Shown piece by piece: positions 21,268 through 33,099 of a DNA stretch of 57,480 nt. Below the pieces are notes generated by a model. The model saw only the letters and a list, made by a program, of their open reading frames with translations, was not told where the DNA came from and made no database searches. Numbering within the stretch: the stretch's first letter is position 1; each line of letters begins with the position of its first letter. The position numbers and the translations under genes were made by a program. Source of the stretch: Lineolata rhizophorae (lineage: Eukaryota > Ascomycota > Dothideomycetes > Lineolatales > Lineolataceae); NCBI GenBank assembly GCA_010093515.1, contig MU001702.1:196738-254217 (forward strand). Reading direction: 5' to 3'.

Positions 21268-22303
21268 TCATGGCGTGTCAGCATTCCTCTGCAACACACC
21301 AACGTAGCAAAATTTGAGCCATGGCTTCTTGCTGTTGAAGGGAAAATCTTCCTTTCGTCGCGGTATTGGTCTTACTCCCGCATGCTTTTCAAGGTACTTC
21401 CTTATAACAACAGGCATTTTTACCAAGGCTGCCGGATCAATCGGCCACATTTTCGCAACGTCTCGCACGTATTGCACGCAGCAGCTGCCAAACATCTCAT
21501 GCTGGCGCTCATGCTGACTGTCCAGTCGAACGGATAGTAGATGGTAAAACGATACGACATAAGCAAACCAGTGGCGCGTCGCCTGTCTTGCAGTAGTAGC
21601 TTGCGACGGTTCGAAGGAGGTTCTCCCTCATGTCAAATTTGTTGAAGAGTTTGTTAATTGCGTCTTTTGTACGCTCGTCGCTCTCATTCCATCTTTTATC
21701 GGTCCAGAGCATCAATTCTTCCCAGCCCTCTTGAGTTGGGTTAATAGTTGCATAAACGAGAAAGGAATTCTCGCCAACTATGCATCGTGGATGTGGGAAG
21801 GGTAATCTGCCCGCCAATTTGATAGCGTCCGTCTTCTGCTATAGAATTTGCCTCACTGCTTCGCCGGCTCTGCCTATGTCTCGTATGGATGCATCCTTTG
21901 GAATTCGGGCGGCCTCTTGCCTCTTTCGATCTTCCATCGTCTCCTCCAAAGCCGAAGTTGTTAACCCCCTCAGTTTCCACGTGCGCTCCAGCGCGGTCCA
22001 CGCCGCCGATGGCCCATCGCGTTCGTTATCAATCAAGCGCAAGCTAGACGTGGACATTCCCCTTTTCCGCTGTTCCGACGGCCGAGAAATATACACGTCC
22101 CGATGGAGACGTGTCTTCAATACTCCGGCGGCATGTTCAACTTCTCTTTCCCTAACTCTCGTTTTGTCCCTTTCATACCCAGAGCAGCCCAGTCGTTCTT
22201 TGATGGAGTGATCCCTTTCCCATACGGAGCTTTGGCGCGCCTTGCGGCCAGTTCCAAAGGAGTAAAACTCCGCCAAACCTTCGGAGCCCTCTAAACTTGA
22301 CAA
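21268..22303 (-). pseudogene. Probable degraded protein-coding gene, family unknown
   Basis: On the minus strand a charged, helical-looking frame runs from 22303 to an amber stop at 21839-21841. It then continues in the same frame from 21838 to 21509 with protein-like sequence (FPHPRCIVGENSFLVYATIN, GWEELMLWTDKRWNESDE). A further stretch in another phase (21495-21268) contains YVRDVAKMWPIDPAALVKM. No plausible intron removes the amber codon, because the flanking donor and acceptor candidates are only about 20 bp apart. I read this as one gene broken by a nonsense change and a frame change. The alternative is two short real genes. No family was recognised. Confidence 0.35.
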
Positions 22304-22417
22304 AATCGAACCATTGCAAGAAGCTTTGAAGTCCCACGATTACCGAGCTTGGCCATTCGCTTCGCTATTTCACATAATTTCTCAATGAACCAACTATCCA
22401 TTGGCACATCCGAGAAG

Positions 22418-22458
<41 letters not shown>

Positions 22459-22935
22459 AAAAAAAAAAAAAAAACTAGACTATTGTACCAAATGCATCTT
22501 CCGTTCACGGCGCAGGCCCATTGCGATGGTGAGAACTTCGATTTATGATGGATCATTTCGCGAGCATGGCTGGACATTTCTATTGACAAGTACACGGCCA
22601 GTCGAGAGGAAAGCATACCGAAATTGTTCACGTTACGGGACGCATCTGAATCGGAGGAACAACCCCACAAATAAGAGAGGGTCGTCCAGACATAGGTGAG
22701 CCGCAGAATTAATTGTGTACGCAACCATCCTGTCTACAGTAGGCCCGTGCTCTAAAAGACGAAGCTGTATTGGAAAGCGTTAAATTCTCTCCGTTTAGCA
22801 GTAGGACAGCGAGATGCAGTACGCGGCTCGAAGAATTGGGACGTGGTGACTGAGGAGATGCTGAGAGAGTCTAGCGGCAGATAAATATGGTGAGGGGCGA
22901 AGCATGCCATAGAGGTGCTAATATAATGCCAGTCT
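22304..22935. other. Intergenic with C/A homopolymer junction
   Basis: 3' flank of CTR86 and upstream sequence of the degraded gene. Apart from the C31-A26 tract nothing is seen. Confidence 0.4.
22418..22474. repeat. Homopolymer junction C31 followed by A26
   Basis: Positions 22418-22448 are 31 consecutive C, directly followed by 26 consecutive A at 22449-22474, between unique flanks. This may be real simple sequence or a sequencing/assembly artefact. The copy number should not be trusted. Confidence 0.8.
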
Positions 22936-25900
22936 TCAGGTCGGTTGGGTAGCAGGGGACGTGCTGAGGTGAGTTGGTGTGGTACGTTTGTCTCGCCTCT
23001 TGAGGGCAATGTGACCCTCGTCATCAACGTACGTCTCATACCCGTGCTGATCCAACACCTCCGGCGGCACTTCTGGCAACGACCTCGCGCCACTGTCTCT
23101 TTCGTCCGAGCTACCGCGGACGTCTCCAGCGACCCTATCAGTTGTCGGCGACGTCTTGCCTTTCGCTCTATCCTTCAAAGCGCTCACAAGCTCTATATTA
23201 GCTCGATTACCTTCGATCAAGAATCGTAAGCACATAACGGCATGCTCGCGCATGTAAGGATTGAACTCGTCGTGTGCGCAGCATCGCAGGACGACCTCAA
23301 TTCCTTTGTGGTCGCGAACTTGATCTTGCACCTTCTTGCTCTTCCATGCGAGTGAAGACAGTACTAGGACGGCAAGTTTCTTTAGGTTGCGCCATTCAAA
23401 GTCTGCGGGCTCGTCCTGCGGCTCGTCCGTCCAAGGATCGACATCAGCTACACCTGAAGGACTGAATTGGTTGGATTTGTCGCCACTGGGTGCCGGTTGC
23501 GATGAAGCCTGGGAGATGGGAGGTTCTGTTAAATCGTACGGCCTCTCCACTGCCACAGGTGGAGGCTGGCTCGATGCTTGCGCCGGTGGCGGTGGTGGTG
23601 GGGGCGGGGGTGAGGGTGAGGGTAGTGGTACTTGCACCTCCCTGCCTTGTTGCTGCTGACGCGTCGACGCACTCATTGCGCTGGCCTTTGGAATTGCCGA
23701 ATCCAACTCTTTCAATAGTGTCACAATCTCTGAACATAGATCCCAATCGGCCATCATATCTTTCCAAACCGGGTGTTCTGTGAGTACCGCAAAAAACTCG
23801 AGGTACTGGTACAATCCTTCGTACATGCGTTCCATATCCCAGAGATTAAGAGGGAACTCCTGCGGATCGGCACGGCGAGCATGGACACGGCCTTGGAGGA
23901 AGATAAGGGCACAAGTCTGTGGGACAATGCGCTGCCGGAACTCGGTGAAGAGAAACGAAGCCATGCGAACGTCGACGCGAGAAGGATAGAAGCCCAAAGG
24001 AGTCGGCTCAGGTGGGCTGTTGAAGTCTTTTGCCGCACTTGTAGTAACCGTATCTCGAGCCTCGCCGTCAGCCAGCTGACGGGAACGGAAGATATTTGCA
24101 AGAAGCTTCATAATAACGGCTTGCGCCGGTGAGATGATGTCTTTGTTTCTTAAACAGTTGTCAGTAAGCGATACGTAAAGCTGATGGGAGCAATTAGGGA
24201 GAATATACTCTCTGAAAGCGTGGTAGGCAAAGGGCATCAAGCCATTATCCAGGATCGCCTCCATTATCTTGATCATGACTCTAAAATATAGCTCTTCTTC
24301 GCGTAAATCCCATGCTGCCACAAAAATCAGAAGTTCCCTTAACAAATTACGGCCGTTTTCTTGCGCCAATAAAAGGTGGCATCGCACTCTATATAGATTT
24401 TCACCGATCCTGCTAAGCGGGTCTTGCTCGTCCAACTGCTGTCTAGAAGGATGCGAAGTTTCCGAACTGGGGTTGCGAAAAATGCCACCCATGATGAGCA
24501 CTGGCAAGACCTCGATCTCGGCGGGGCCCAAGATAAGTGGTACATCAGTGAGAAGCCCACGGCCATCATCACCACTATGGATGTAGTCATCTTCTTCGTC
24601 ATCGCCCTCACTCTCTGTGCCGTAGTCATCTTCGTCGCTCCGCTGCTGCGGCAGTGTCTGTTCCGTTTCTACGACCACGCTCGCATCGCGGGTAGAGTCT
24701 TTTTCACCTTCGGAGGCTTTCTCGCTCTGGGTCGGTTTAATTTGATCTCTAGGCTCTAAAGGCTCCAATCTATCGAGTAGGTCCTCCTTGCCGCGTCTCA
24801 GGATGCTTGCTCCATACTCAGAGCTATACGTAACGCGGAAATCCTCCTTTGCTGGCGGGATAGGTTCGTCCGAGCTATTACCGTACAAATGTGGGATGCT
24901 CTTCTTTTGGCCTTCGATGACCGCTTGGGTCGTAATAGCAAATCGCTCGGCCGGGGAGAGGTCCTCGGACCTATCATTCAAAGGTCCAGCAAAGGTCCAT
25001 TCGGTACCTCGTTCTGCGGCCATGGTCCACTCAGCACGTTGTTCCTCGGACATGGCCTGCCAACGACGTCGACACTCAGTAACAAGCTCTAGCGCAGTAA
25101 CTACTTTCTCTGCAACGTTTGTTCCGCAGCCTTGACCCCCGCCATTATCGGCAAGTTCTTTCCTGATCGACTGACCAACAGTACTCATGAATTGAAGGAA
25201 GGGCGAAGGATTTCCATTCCGTTTTACGCCATCAGTCTTCGGGGATCCTTCGTCGACCAGATTTTGAATGGCGGCTGTCTCGTCCAATGCCGCTTTATCC
25301 AAGTCGGAACGCAGAAAGCCTGTTTCAATTTGCTTGGGATCGAAGGATGGTGGCCGTCCCTTCTGCTTCGTAGGAGCATCCGTAGATCCATTGGGGAAGA
25401 TGGTACCACAGGAACTGTCAAAAAGCTCCACCCATAGCATCAACTTCTTCCTCTCATTCTTGGACACCAGGTTGTTTAGCAATTGCAGCCCCGTGACCAA
25501 CGCAAGTTTGTATTTTGACACAATGATCTGCCACTTCTCCTCATCCGCCGGGTTTGGGCCAACCGGCTGTCCGTCGACAGTCGCCGCCGCAGCGGCACCT
25601 GCGCCGCTGCCGTTCTCAAAACCGCGGGCCGCAACTCTGACGCAGATACTGATCAATCTGCACACGGCCCGATGGACATCGGCATCTGCTGCGTATTTCT
25701 GGGCACGCTCCGTGAGCTCACCATCGCCGCAGGCTAACGCGTTACGCGCTACACCTAACAGATCAATCAGACGCTCGAGATCGGCCAACAAGCTAGTCAT
25801 GTTGGAGATGATGAGAGGCCCAGATACAGTGTCTTGAGCGCCGGGTAGGGCCGAAGCAGTTGTGTGGGCTACGGAAGACGCGCCAGCATTGGCTGGGTCT

Positions 25901-26301
25901 TCTCCTGGATTGCGACGAGGAAGGTTTGCGGCGCGGACGAAGCAGCGGCTAGTCAGGCTAGGAATAGCTGCCGAAATGGCCTCAAACACCAACACCCAGA
26001 GCGGCTCACAGAGACCAAGACGGCTGGTGGAGAGGCAATTGTTAGTATGCACTGATGCACGCCTGTATGGGCTGCATGCTTTTCACACGTACCGTACGTC
26101 CGGATTCCGCACCGTTTGCCCGAGCGTCCGTCTCACATACCCGTCAAGCTTCTTAAGATCGGGTTCTTTAATCGATCCAGCAAGTTTGAAATGGGCAATA
26201 TAGGCCGCCACAGCAATCCGCATCAAAACCGAGTAGTCGAACCCGAGACCTTTGTGCGGCTGCGGGGGCTCGCGCTGAGCCCCCTCTGTTGGTGCGGCCA
26301 T
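22936..26301 (-). CDS. CTR86: Ataxin-10 homologue (copper transport protein 86 family)
   Basis: Minus-strand gene with exons 26301-26093 and 26023-22936, 1098 aa. The intron has a GTACGT donor, a perfect ACTAAC branch and a CCACCAG acceptor, and joins in phase. The N-terminus (MAAPTEGAQREPPQPHKG) leads into helical repeat-like sequence including SLLADLERLIDLLGVARNA. Residues about 945-1015 form the Ataxin-10 domain (RNLKKLAVLVLSSLAWKSKK..VQDQVRDHKGIEVVLRCC..NPYMREHAV..LRFLIEGN). The C-terminus has PPEVLDQHGYETYVDDEGH, usual for fungal members. A Pro run and Ser/Pro/Gln-rich linkers lie near 850-930, and an acidic linker around 480. Yeast Ctr86 is essential and poorly understood, and the copper link is historical. 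Upstream in-frame ATG codons exist, but 26301 gives the best-looking start. Confidence 0.88.
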
Positions 26302-27001
26302 GGCTACAAGGCCGGGAGAAATATTCCGAACTAAGCTCGTCGAAAATAGCGGTTGGGTACGATGCCGGTAAGACACCCTCCAAGCTGGAGAGACGCGCTA
26401 GAGTGGAAGAGGACGGGAGGCGCGACACGGGAGGCCAAACGCTGTGATCCGGCGTGGAGCGGAGCCGCAGGCGGCGGATGGACTGTGGTTGCTGCGGCCG
26501 CCGGACGACGCGCCTCTCCGCGCCACGGAGGTGCTTCGGTCGCGATCCGGCCAGCGCCCGCCTCACAACGTCCTACTTGGCGGCGGCGAGAATCCGTGTC
26601 CTGACATTCGACTCTAGGCGATACACACGATCCGGTGGCCCGCACGACGGTTGTGGGCGACTGGGGGGGCTGTAACTGCTTGTTGGAAGGCACTTGACGT
26701 TGAGAGTCTGCGCGCGCAACACGCTCGGAGATTGCAAACAAGGCCGAGCCATCTCCGCCCATCCAGCTATCCACTTGCAACTCGGCAGATGCTATTTAGT
26801 CTCTCATCTACTGTGCTGTCGCGCCGGTGGTTTTACCACGGAATCTATGGCGTACATCCTGACGCTGACAGCCTAAAGGGATCGCTTGATTTCCTACAGA
26901 GTGGCGTCCCAGCTCTCGAGGGAGTAGTCCAGATGGCATAGTGTGACAGTTCTTCCAACCACCAAAGCCACGCGTAGAAACTGCTAAACAGAGACATTCG
27001 T
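26302..27001. other. CTR86 promoter and debris downstream of the HET relic
   Basis: GC-rich near CTR86 (26302-26600), then less so. On the minus strand near 26830-26900 there are fragments that could be the eroded continuation of the HET relic, but too little to call. No intact gene. Confidence 0.35.
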
Positions 27002-27886
27002 TTAGTCTCCAATCAGAAGCCGATGGATACTAAACGTGCTGACGCCCAACATCGATTCTGGGCTTGGAGCGCAAAGGAATTGGTGTTTTCTTTCCCCAAC
27101 AAGATCGACCATATCCACCACAACTTCAGGCCTCGGAACGCGCTCTCGAATCAGGCGAATCGCACGGTAGGCCAGAAATAAGACCACGTTTAACACACCC
27201 CAGTGCGCCTCTTCATCCTCTAGGTACACTACTAAATTAGATGCAAGGACTGCCGCATAGACAATCGAAAGTCGAGTGAACCAGGAGTTAACGTTGACGA
27301 TGTCCAACTTGGCCTACTTAGCCCTGGCAATCACCTCACTTTGGTCCCCTTCCATGTCATTTAGATCTCATTCACTGCTGATCGGCACCATTCTTACGAA
27401 TTCTAACGCCTGGGCCGGCGATGGGCACCCAAACCTGGGTGCCGAGTCTGCTACCGCCGGGAGTTTTCCCAGGGCTGTTTCCGTCTGCTTCTTTCCTTGA
27501 CCAGACGAAACGATGGTCATTTTGGCCGCGCGGTATGAGTTCGCCATCATCTGGGCCTGCCTGTTTCTTTTCGAAAGGTCGTACTAATTGATGCAGATGC
27601 CGTCAGCCCGAATGGGCCTAGGTTTATTGGGTCACCTCAGGCGCCGCAGGGCAACGGCCAGATTTGCCCCAATATGCGCATCCCCTCCTTCTATTTGGAC
27701 GGAGGAGTGGTCGTCGAGGATCGGCCCGCCCCAGACGTAAGAAAGTGCCTCGAGCTCTGGAGATTGATCCGGTGATTCTGGCAGAAATGGTGTATACAGC
27801 TGATCGCCTTTGTTGGGACTTAGGTCCGGTCTAAACGTTCAAATTGCATCTTCGCCTCGAAGGGGTTGATTCTGGTATGGTGGCAT
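27002..27886 (-). pseudogene. Broken HET-domain (heterokaryon incompatibility) gene
   Basis: From an ATG at 27886 one minus-strand frame shows HET-domain landmarks: ELEALSYVWGG near 27745-27715, then IGANLAVALRRLR, GICIN, and RNRQAQMMANSYRAAKMTIV. It is interrupted by three in-frame stops: TGA at 27841-27839, TGA at 27634-27632 directly after RRLR, and TAG at 27586-27584 directly after CIN, where the family normally has Gln. A GTAAGA donor then leads to a second segment (27307-27002) with WFTRLSIV and VLASNLVVYLED, matching the later part of the domain. Intact HET proteins trigger cell death on fusion of incompatible hyphae. This copy cannot make a full protein. Each stop can be explained by one C-to-T change. 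Confidence 0.75.
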
Positions 27887-28579
27887 AATCGACTCGACGT
27901 TGTTACCGATGGCTTGACGAATATATTTGTGTTGGGTTAAGTTATCCAGGCAGTACAGGCGCAAGACGACTTTTCTCGACCTATGTCGTACGGATCCCAG
28001 GAGCTAGGCGGCTCATTCGCTGGTAGCAACCCAATAGGAATGCCCATGGTCGTGATGTCGTGGCGCGATCGTCACGTGGAAAACAAGTACTCTCACTATT
28101 CATTCATTGCGCTACGGCCAACGGATTTCTCCAAGCAGCTTGTTTAAGAAATGGAAAATGTTGCTTCAGGCAGCTATGGTGGAATGTTTTTGATTTTTTG
28201 GGGATATCTGCTGGGATAAATTAAAAATGTACTCTAGAATATTAGCAGGACAACTAATGCCGCAATTTGGTGTTCTCGAATGCCACAAGTGGTTGACCCG
28301 ACCAACGGGACCGCCCTACGTTAGCTTGCTTTCTCCCCTTGATTCCTATACACTATCTTCTCAAGTCGGCACGGGTAGCAATATAAAGGTGCCTTAAATT
28401 CAACTTCTAGGGGAATAAGGAGCCTTGAACAGCATAGCTTCGTTACAAAGGTCGAGCAGGAAAAGTAAGGAAGCGAATGTTATCCGCCTGATCTATTACG
28501 TCGGACTACAACTCTAATGCTCTATATCATAGGTACACCTTATTTATTCTATCTATACACTAAAAAGGGCTTGTAGAGA
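27887..28579. other. AT-richer spacer
   Basis: No gene is recognised. One CACGTG lies near 28074. Composition is AT-richer than around the core genes, in keeping with a decaying accessory region. Confidence 0.4.
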
Positions 28580-29414
28580 TTAAATACCCAGTGAGTTGTC
28601 TGTTACAATTCCTGCTGCAAACCTACCCTTGAACAGATGTTCCAGAAGGTTTGCGTAGAATTCATATGTTCCGACAATTATGAATAGAGGGGTGAAGAGA
28701 GAACGAGAATTATACATTTCGCAAGGTACAACATAGGCATAACAGCTGGGGTCTTCTGCCTTCCCGCCTAGCAAGATGAGGTTCATGTATTACAGGAGGA
28801 TGAACTTGATGAGCTATGCCCTGAATGTAAAGGAGAGACGCCCCAGAAACGCCATGATATCAAGCGATTTTTAGTAGAAACTTGAAGAAAAGATTTCATG
28901 TCTAGTTTTCACAAGTCCGAAGGTAATAGTTATCGCTATTGGTCATTCCTTTCGTCTTACTCATTGCTGCTACGAGCTCTTGTTCGCCCCTTCCACCCCA
29001 AACGTATAACTTGCCATAGAATTTTACTTTCTCAGTCTAACTCTCTCGGGGTATGAACACCCTAAGACCTTAGCGTCTTTGCCCTGAGAGTGATTTCTTT
29101 GGAACCTACCTGTTGTTGGCCTGCCGGCTCGCGTGAAAAACTTTGTGAGGTATTCTATGAAGTTCATCCGAACCAAGTGAGTTCTTCACGTTTAAATCGT
29201 CGATAAACCACCTTCTAATAGGCTTGTCCGAATCGAACGCTTCTAGTATAGTCACACCGTCATAAACTGATGGATTTAGGGTTGGCTTGAAGTCTCGATT
29301 GAGAACCTTTCTGCATACATTCTCTCCAAGCGTCGTATGCCGTCTGTGAGGTTCACTAGGGATGTCTGTAACGCCCACCATGAGAATTACGCGAACGGAA
29401 CTAGATTCATCCAT
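28580..29414 (-). pseudogene. Remnants of an unidentified gene
   Basis: Three protein-like minus-strand segments occur in order. The first, 29414-29107, includes YDGVTILEAFDSDKPIRRWF and DDLNVKNSLGSDELHRIPHK and ends at a GTAGGT donor. The second, about 29020-28900, includes KFYGKLYVWGGRGEQELVAA and ends at a stop. The third, 28786-28580, includes SRSLFTPLFIIVGTYEFYAN. I could not join them in a consistent phase, so the gene is either decayed or has an intron pattern I failed to resolve. Family unknown. Confidence 0.3.
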
Positions 29415-30318
29415 GGGTAAGCCTCGTCAAGCTTTTTAGATGGGACGCATTCGCAGTGTGAACAGGTTGTGGGAGTATACGTGAAGGATTAATACTGTGA
29501 AAATATTAGGTGGCCCATTTGGGCCTGGTTTGCCAACTCCTGACAGGGGTCCTACAAGTGTATTTATGCAGCTCCAGATAGCGCCATCTCTCCAATGTCA
29601 ATGGACCTGGCCTATCCATTCTAGATCTCCACCGGAATCTGTCAAATACCAAACGGCACTGTTCTCTCGGCAGCCAGCCATGTCTCTACGCGTGTTTCGC
29701 TAGACGATGATTCACCTAACGTTTACGTGATTACGCAAATGTATTACTTACCCTAAAGGGTATAGCATTGCAAAATGCGAAAATATATAGCAGCATTTAA
29801 GCCTTAACTTCCATTTTCTTATATGACCTAGGCCTACCGGAGTAATCTACTTTTTGTTAGAACCCAATTTCGCTTGCAATTCGTGTTGAAAATTTGTATT
29901 CTTAAGTCGTGGGCCCAGTGGCCGTCGAGCAGCGAGGGTTGTAGACCCGGCCCCATAGAGATTGAGGAGGTATAATCATAAATTGATCTACTACGGACCC
30001 GACTCTGATACAACTTCTGGATTTAGATGTACCACTCGCAGATACGGGCACCTGTCCAACTGTATAAGGCCCAGTTGTCATCACCGAGCAGAATGTTTTC
30101 AAAAGCTAGTACCTAAAAGCCTTTTTTTTGTTTATTTATTTGATTCTATCTTCGCAGTCCGTTTCCATTGAGACGCACCAGCAGTACACATCGCCCGTCA
30201 CACAGGCAAAACATAAGACCTGACGAAGGGGACCCAGCAAGGCACACCCAAAAGGCCATTCCTCGACCAAAGTAGAGAACCTAGGCGAGACCGTATGAAC
30301 GCGGTATTCCTTCCACCC
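29415..30318. other. AT-rich intergenic region
   Basis: 3' flank of the dynamin gene. Short A/T runs are present (for example T10 near 30121). No gene or RNA was recognised. Confidence 0.4.
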
Positions 30319-33099
30319 CTACACGACCGGTATGTCCACGTGCTCCAAGTCCACATTGACCTGCCCAAATATGCCATATCGATTCATGAGGGCCGCCAAG
30401 TGCTCCCGAGCCTTCTGGACAGACTCAAGCTCCGCCTTGTAATGGCGTCGCTCATACTCGCGCTGTGGGTCTTCCGCAAGGAGTTCCTCACAACGCTGAA
30501 TGTCTTCATTGGTCCCGTCTAGGCCAAGGGCGCCTTGCAATTTTCCGGCAATTGTGGTCTTCAAGTCGTCGAAGACTTCGCATTCGACACTCTCTTGAAC
30601 GTAGTCTGCGAAACGACTCGATGCCGAAATGTAAAAGGCGCGGATCTCAGCCATGACTTGGACCTGGTCTTCCTCTGGGTCACTCCCAAGCTCTTCGACA
30701 AACTTAGGATCTTTTTTCTTTATCTTTGACTCTTTGTCTTTGATGGCCTTGCCATACAACTCCGCCCGATCCAGATGCAGTTCGGCGCGTTGTTCAAAAC
30801 GTTTATCGTGGAGTATCGCCAAAGCTTCGTTCTTCAGAATACTGAAGATATGATCGTTGCCTGTTACAGGCTTCGCGGTAGTCATCCGACCCAAAAGGGC
30901 AGCGAATTCAGCCTGGCGTTTGACGTACCCCTCAACAACGTCGTCCTTCAAGAACGTTCCACTGTTCTTCCAAAGATGCGTTGAGCGCCAGCGGTCAAAC
31001 GTTCGGCTGAAAGCATCGTCGAGTAGGTCGTTGAGCTCATAACGAAGCCGAAGAAGGAATCGATCGATAGGGGCGTTCACGTAGCTATACGCATCACCCA
31101 TCAGAGAACGGACGGCGCCCCGATTCACTTCGCGGGGTAAGGCAATATCGGCAAAGTCGTTAAGCTTTTCCTTGATTTCTTCAAGCGTAAAGATTTTGCA
31201 GCTAATTGGTATACCGAGGGCCTCGCCAGGCATTTTGGGTCCTGCGATTACACGACCATCGAAACCATTGTTGTTGGTAGTAGGGGTAGAAAGGGGCCGA
31301 CCGTTGCCATTTGCGGGCCGCTTCCGAGGGTTCTTGTTCGAAGGAGTTATAGGCTGCCGCTTGTTGACTTCGCCTTCGTCATCTTCATCGTCGATCGTAA
31401 TCGGCAACTGATTCTTGATTTCTTTATGCTCTTCAAACTCGGCCGTTGTGATTGGCTTGAGGAGCGGCTGAGCGAGACCTAAGTCGGTGTCACGGAATGC
31501 CCGCATAATGATCTTCCAAGCACGCCGGAAACTTCCCTCCTGCTTGTCGATGCCATCTGCAATATATCGAGAAAATTCATAGATGGTATGATGGACAGTG
31601 TGATATGCGTTCCTCGGAGGACCAGGAAGACACGCTAGCTTCGCTTCGATTTCTTTGATCTTAGCTTCAACCTTGTTCGCAATATCAGGGAGCGCGTCGA
31701 AAATCTGCTTGGCTAGTAGCTCGCTGAGGCGATCCTGTAAATTATGCGTTCCGAATCGCTCTTTGTACTGCGAGAAGCGGGTTGCCCACGGTTCCTTGGT
31801 AGCGAAAAACACGCGCTCAGCTTCCCGGGCGCGTTGGTGAGAAATGCCGGCATTGAGGTCCTCTGTGGAGGGTTGCTTGGTTACGAAGTACGAATAGCCC
31901 AGGCCAAATTTACGGCCATTAAGGACTTCTTCCCACTGATCAACAGGGTCACCGGCGGGAATACGGTCGGGTTTGGTCAAGACTCCGATGCAACGCCTCG
32001 TGGCACCAACGTTCGTAACTAAGGAGGCAGCAGTGCAGTTTTGGATGTCGCCCTCCATGGCGCAGGCCAACATGATGATTGTCTTCTCGTCCTGCATATA
32101 CTCCGAGGCCATCCTGCGAACGGTGTGGACAAGATATTCTTCACCATGTCTCGCTTGGTTGATGATTCCCGGCAGGTCGTAGAAAGAGAGCTCAGGCAGG
32201 CCAGGAGCCTCAACATTTATGCAGACAACATTTGGCGAAAATTTTGTCTCAGAATAAGCAATGTCGGCTCCAGGCTGCATGAAAACATGCGGGTCCACGC
32301 TAGGATTAAGCGTGGCGGCTTGGGCCCGAACAATAACATCTTCCAAGTCGTCGCGATCAGAGACACTACATAATTTGATCGACACAGGCTGATCGCGTAG
32401 CTCCCAGTGTTTTGAGTATTTGGACCGCTCGCGGGGGCTCTTGTTGTAGTCGTACGTTCGATGTAGGCTGACTTCGGCCTGCCAACTAGCAGCCTGATTT
32501 GGGCTGCGAGCAAGTTTAATTTGCAGCGGGCAGCGGGTGCAGGTGCCAGCGGCGCGGGGAACTTTGATCTCTCTGTAGAAAGGAATATTAGAATCGACCT
32601 AGGTAAGTCTCGCGCCTTGGAACATCAACTTACGAGATGGCTTCAACAAGGCTAGATTTTCCAGCGCTCTGATCGCCGACAACAACAATCTTAGGCAGTG
32701 GCAAAACCGTACGCTCAATTTGAAGCTGTTCAAGACGGTTGATGAGAGCTAAAAGTTCTTTGATCTCAGCGTTGGTTGCGGAATCCGTCGCGAGAGGGTG
32801 AGGGCTCCCCGCCGTTTCGGTATCTGTAAAACGATCATTCGTGTTAGACTCGACTGCTATTATCTTGCCACTCTGTGCAACGTACCGTCCGAGTTCAGAT
32901 CAGAGTGTTCACCCGCCATGACAGCAGGCGAGGAGCTAGGCTCGCGCGAGCCCAAACGCACTGGAAGCTGCGATGAATAGCCCTGCGTGATGGTAGCATC
33001 ACCAGACACGTTGTTGTTTGGAGCTCCAGACAGAAGGCGAGTGTCGCTCGGCATGCCGTCGCTGTCGTCGCCTTCAGGCCTCATGCGCCGCGTACGCAT
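30319..33099 (-). CDS. Dynamin-family GTPase (Mx/Vps1-like architecture)
   Basis: Minus-strand exons 33099-32886, 32823-32634 and 32572-30319 close to 885 aa. Both introns have clear signals (GTACGT with CTAAC and TTTACAG; GTAAGT with TCTACAG). Residues 1-95 are Ser/Asn-rich. The GTPase domain has G1 GDQSAGKSS near 128, G2 Thr in GTCTRCPLQIK near 150, G3 DLPG near 267 and G4 TKPD near 334. The stalk follows, with a low-complexity insert (DDEDDEGEVNKRQP) near 520. A GTPase-effector region closes the protein (ECEVFDDLKTTIAGKLQGAL...REHLAALMNRYG). No PH or proline-rich tail is present, which fits the large, lineage-expanded group of fungal dynamin-like proteins of unknown duty rather than Vps1 or Dnm1. 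An upstream in-frame Met (33369) exists; 33099 is preferred because the extension has leader-like composition. Confidence 0.88.

Noticed and set aside
29497-30171. Possible small RNA or tRNA genes in the AT-rich spacer
   Set aside because: No GTTCGANTC-type T-loop with matching acceptor stem was found here or elsewhere in the window by eye.
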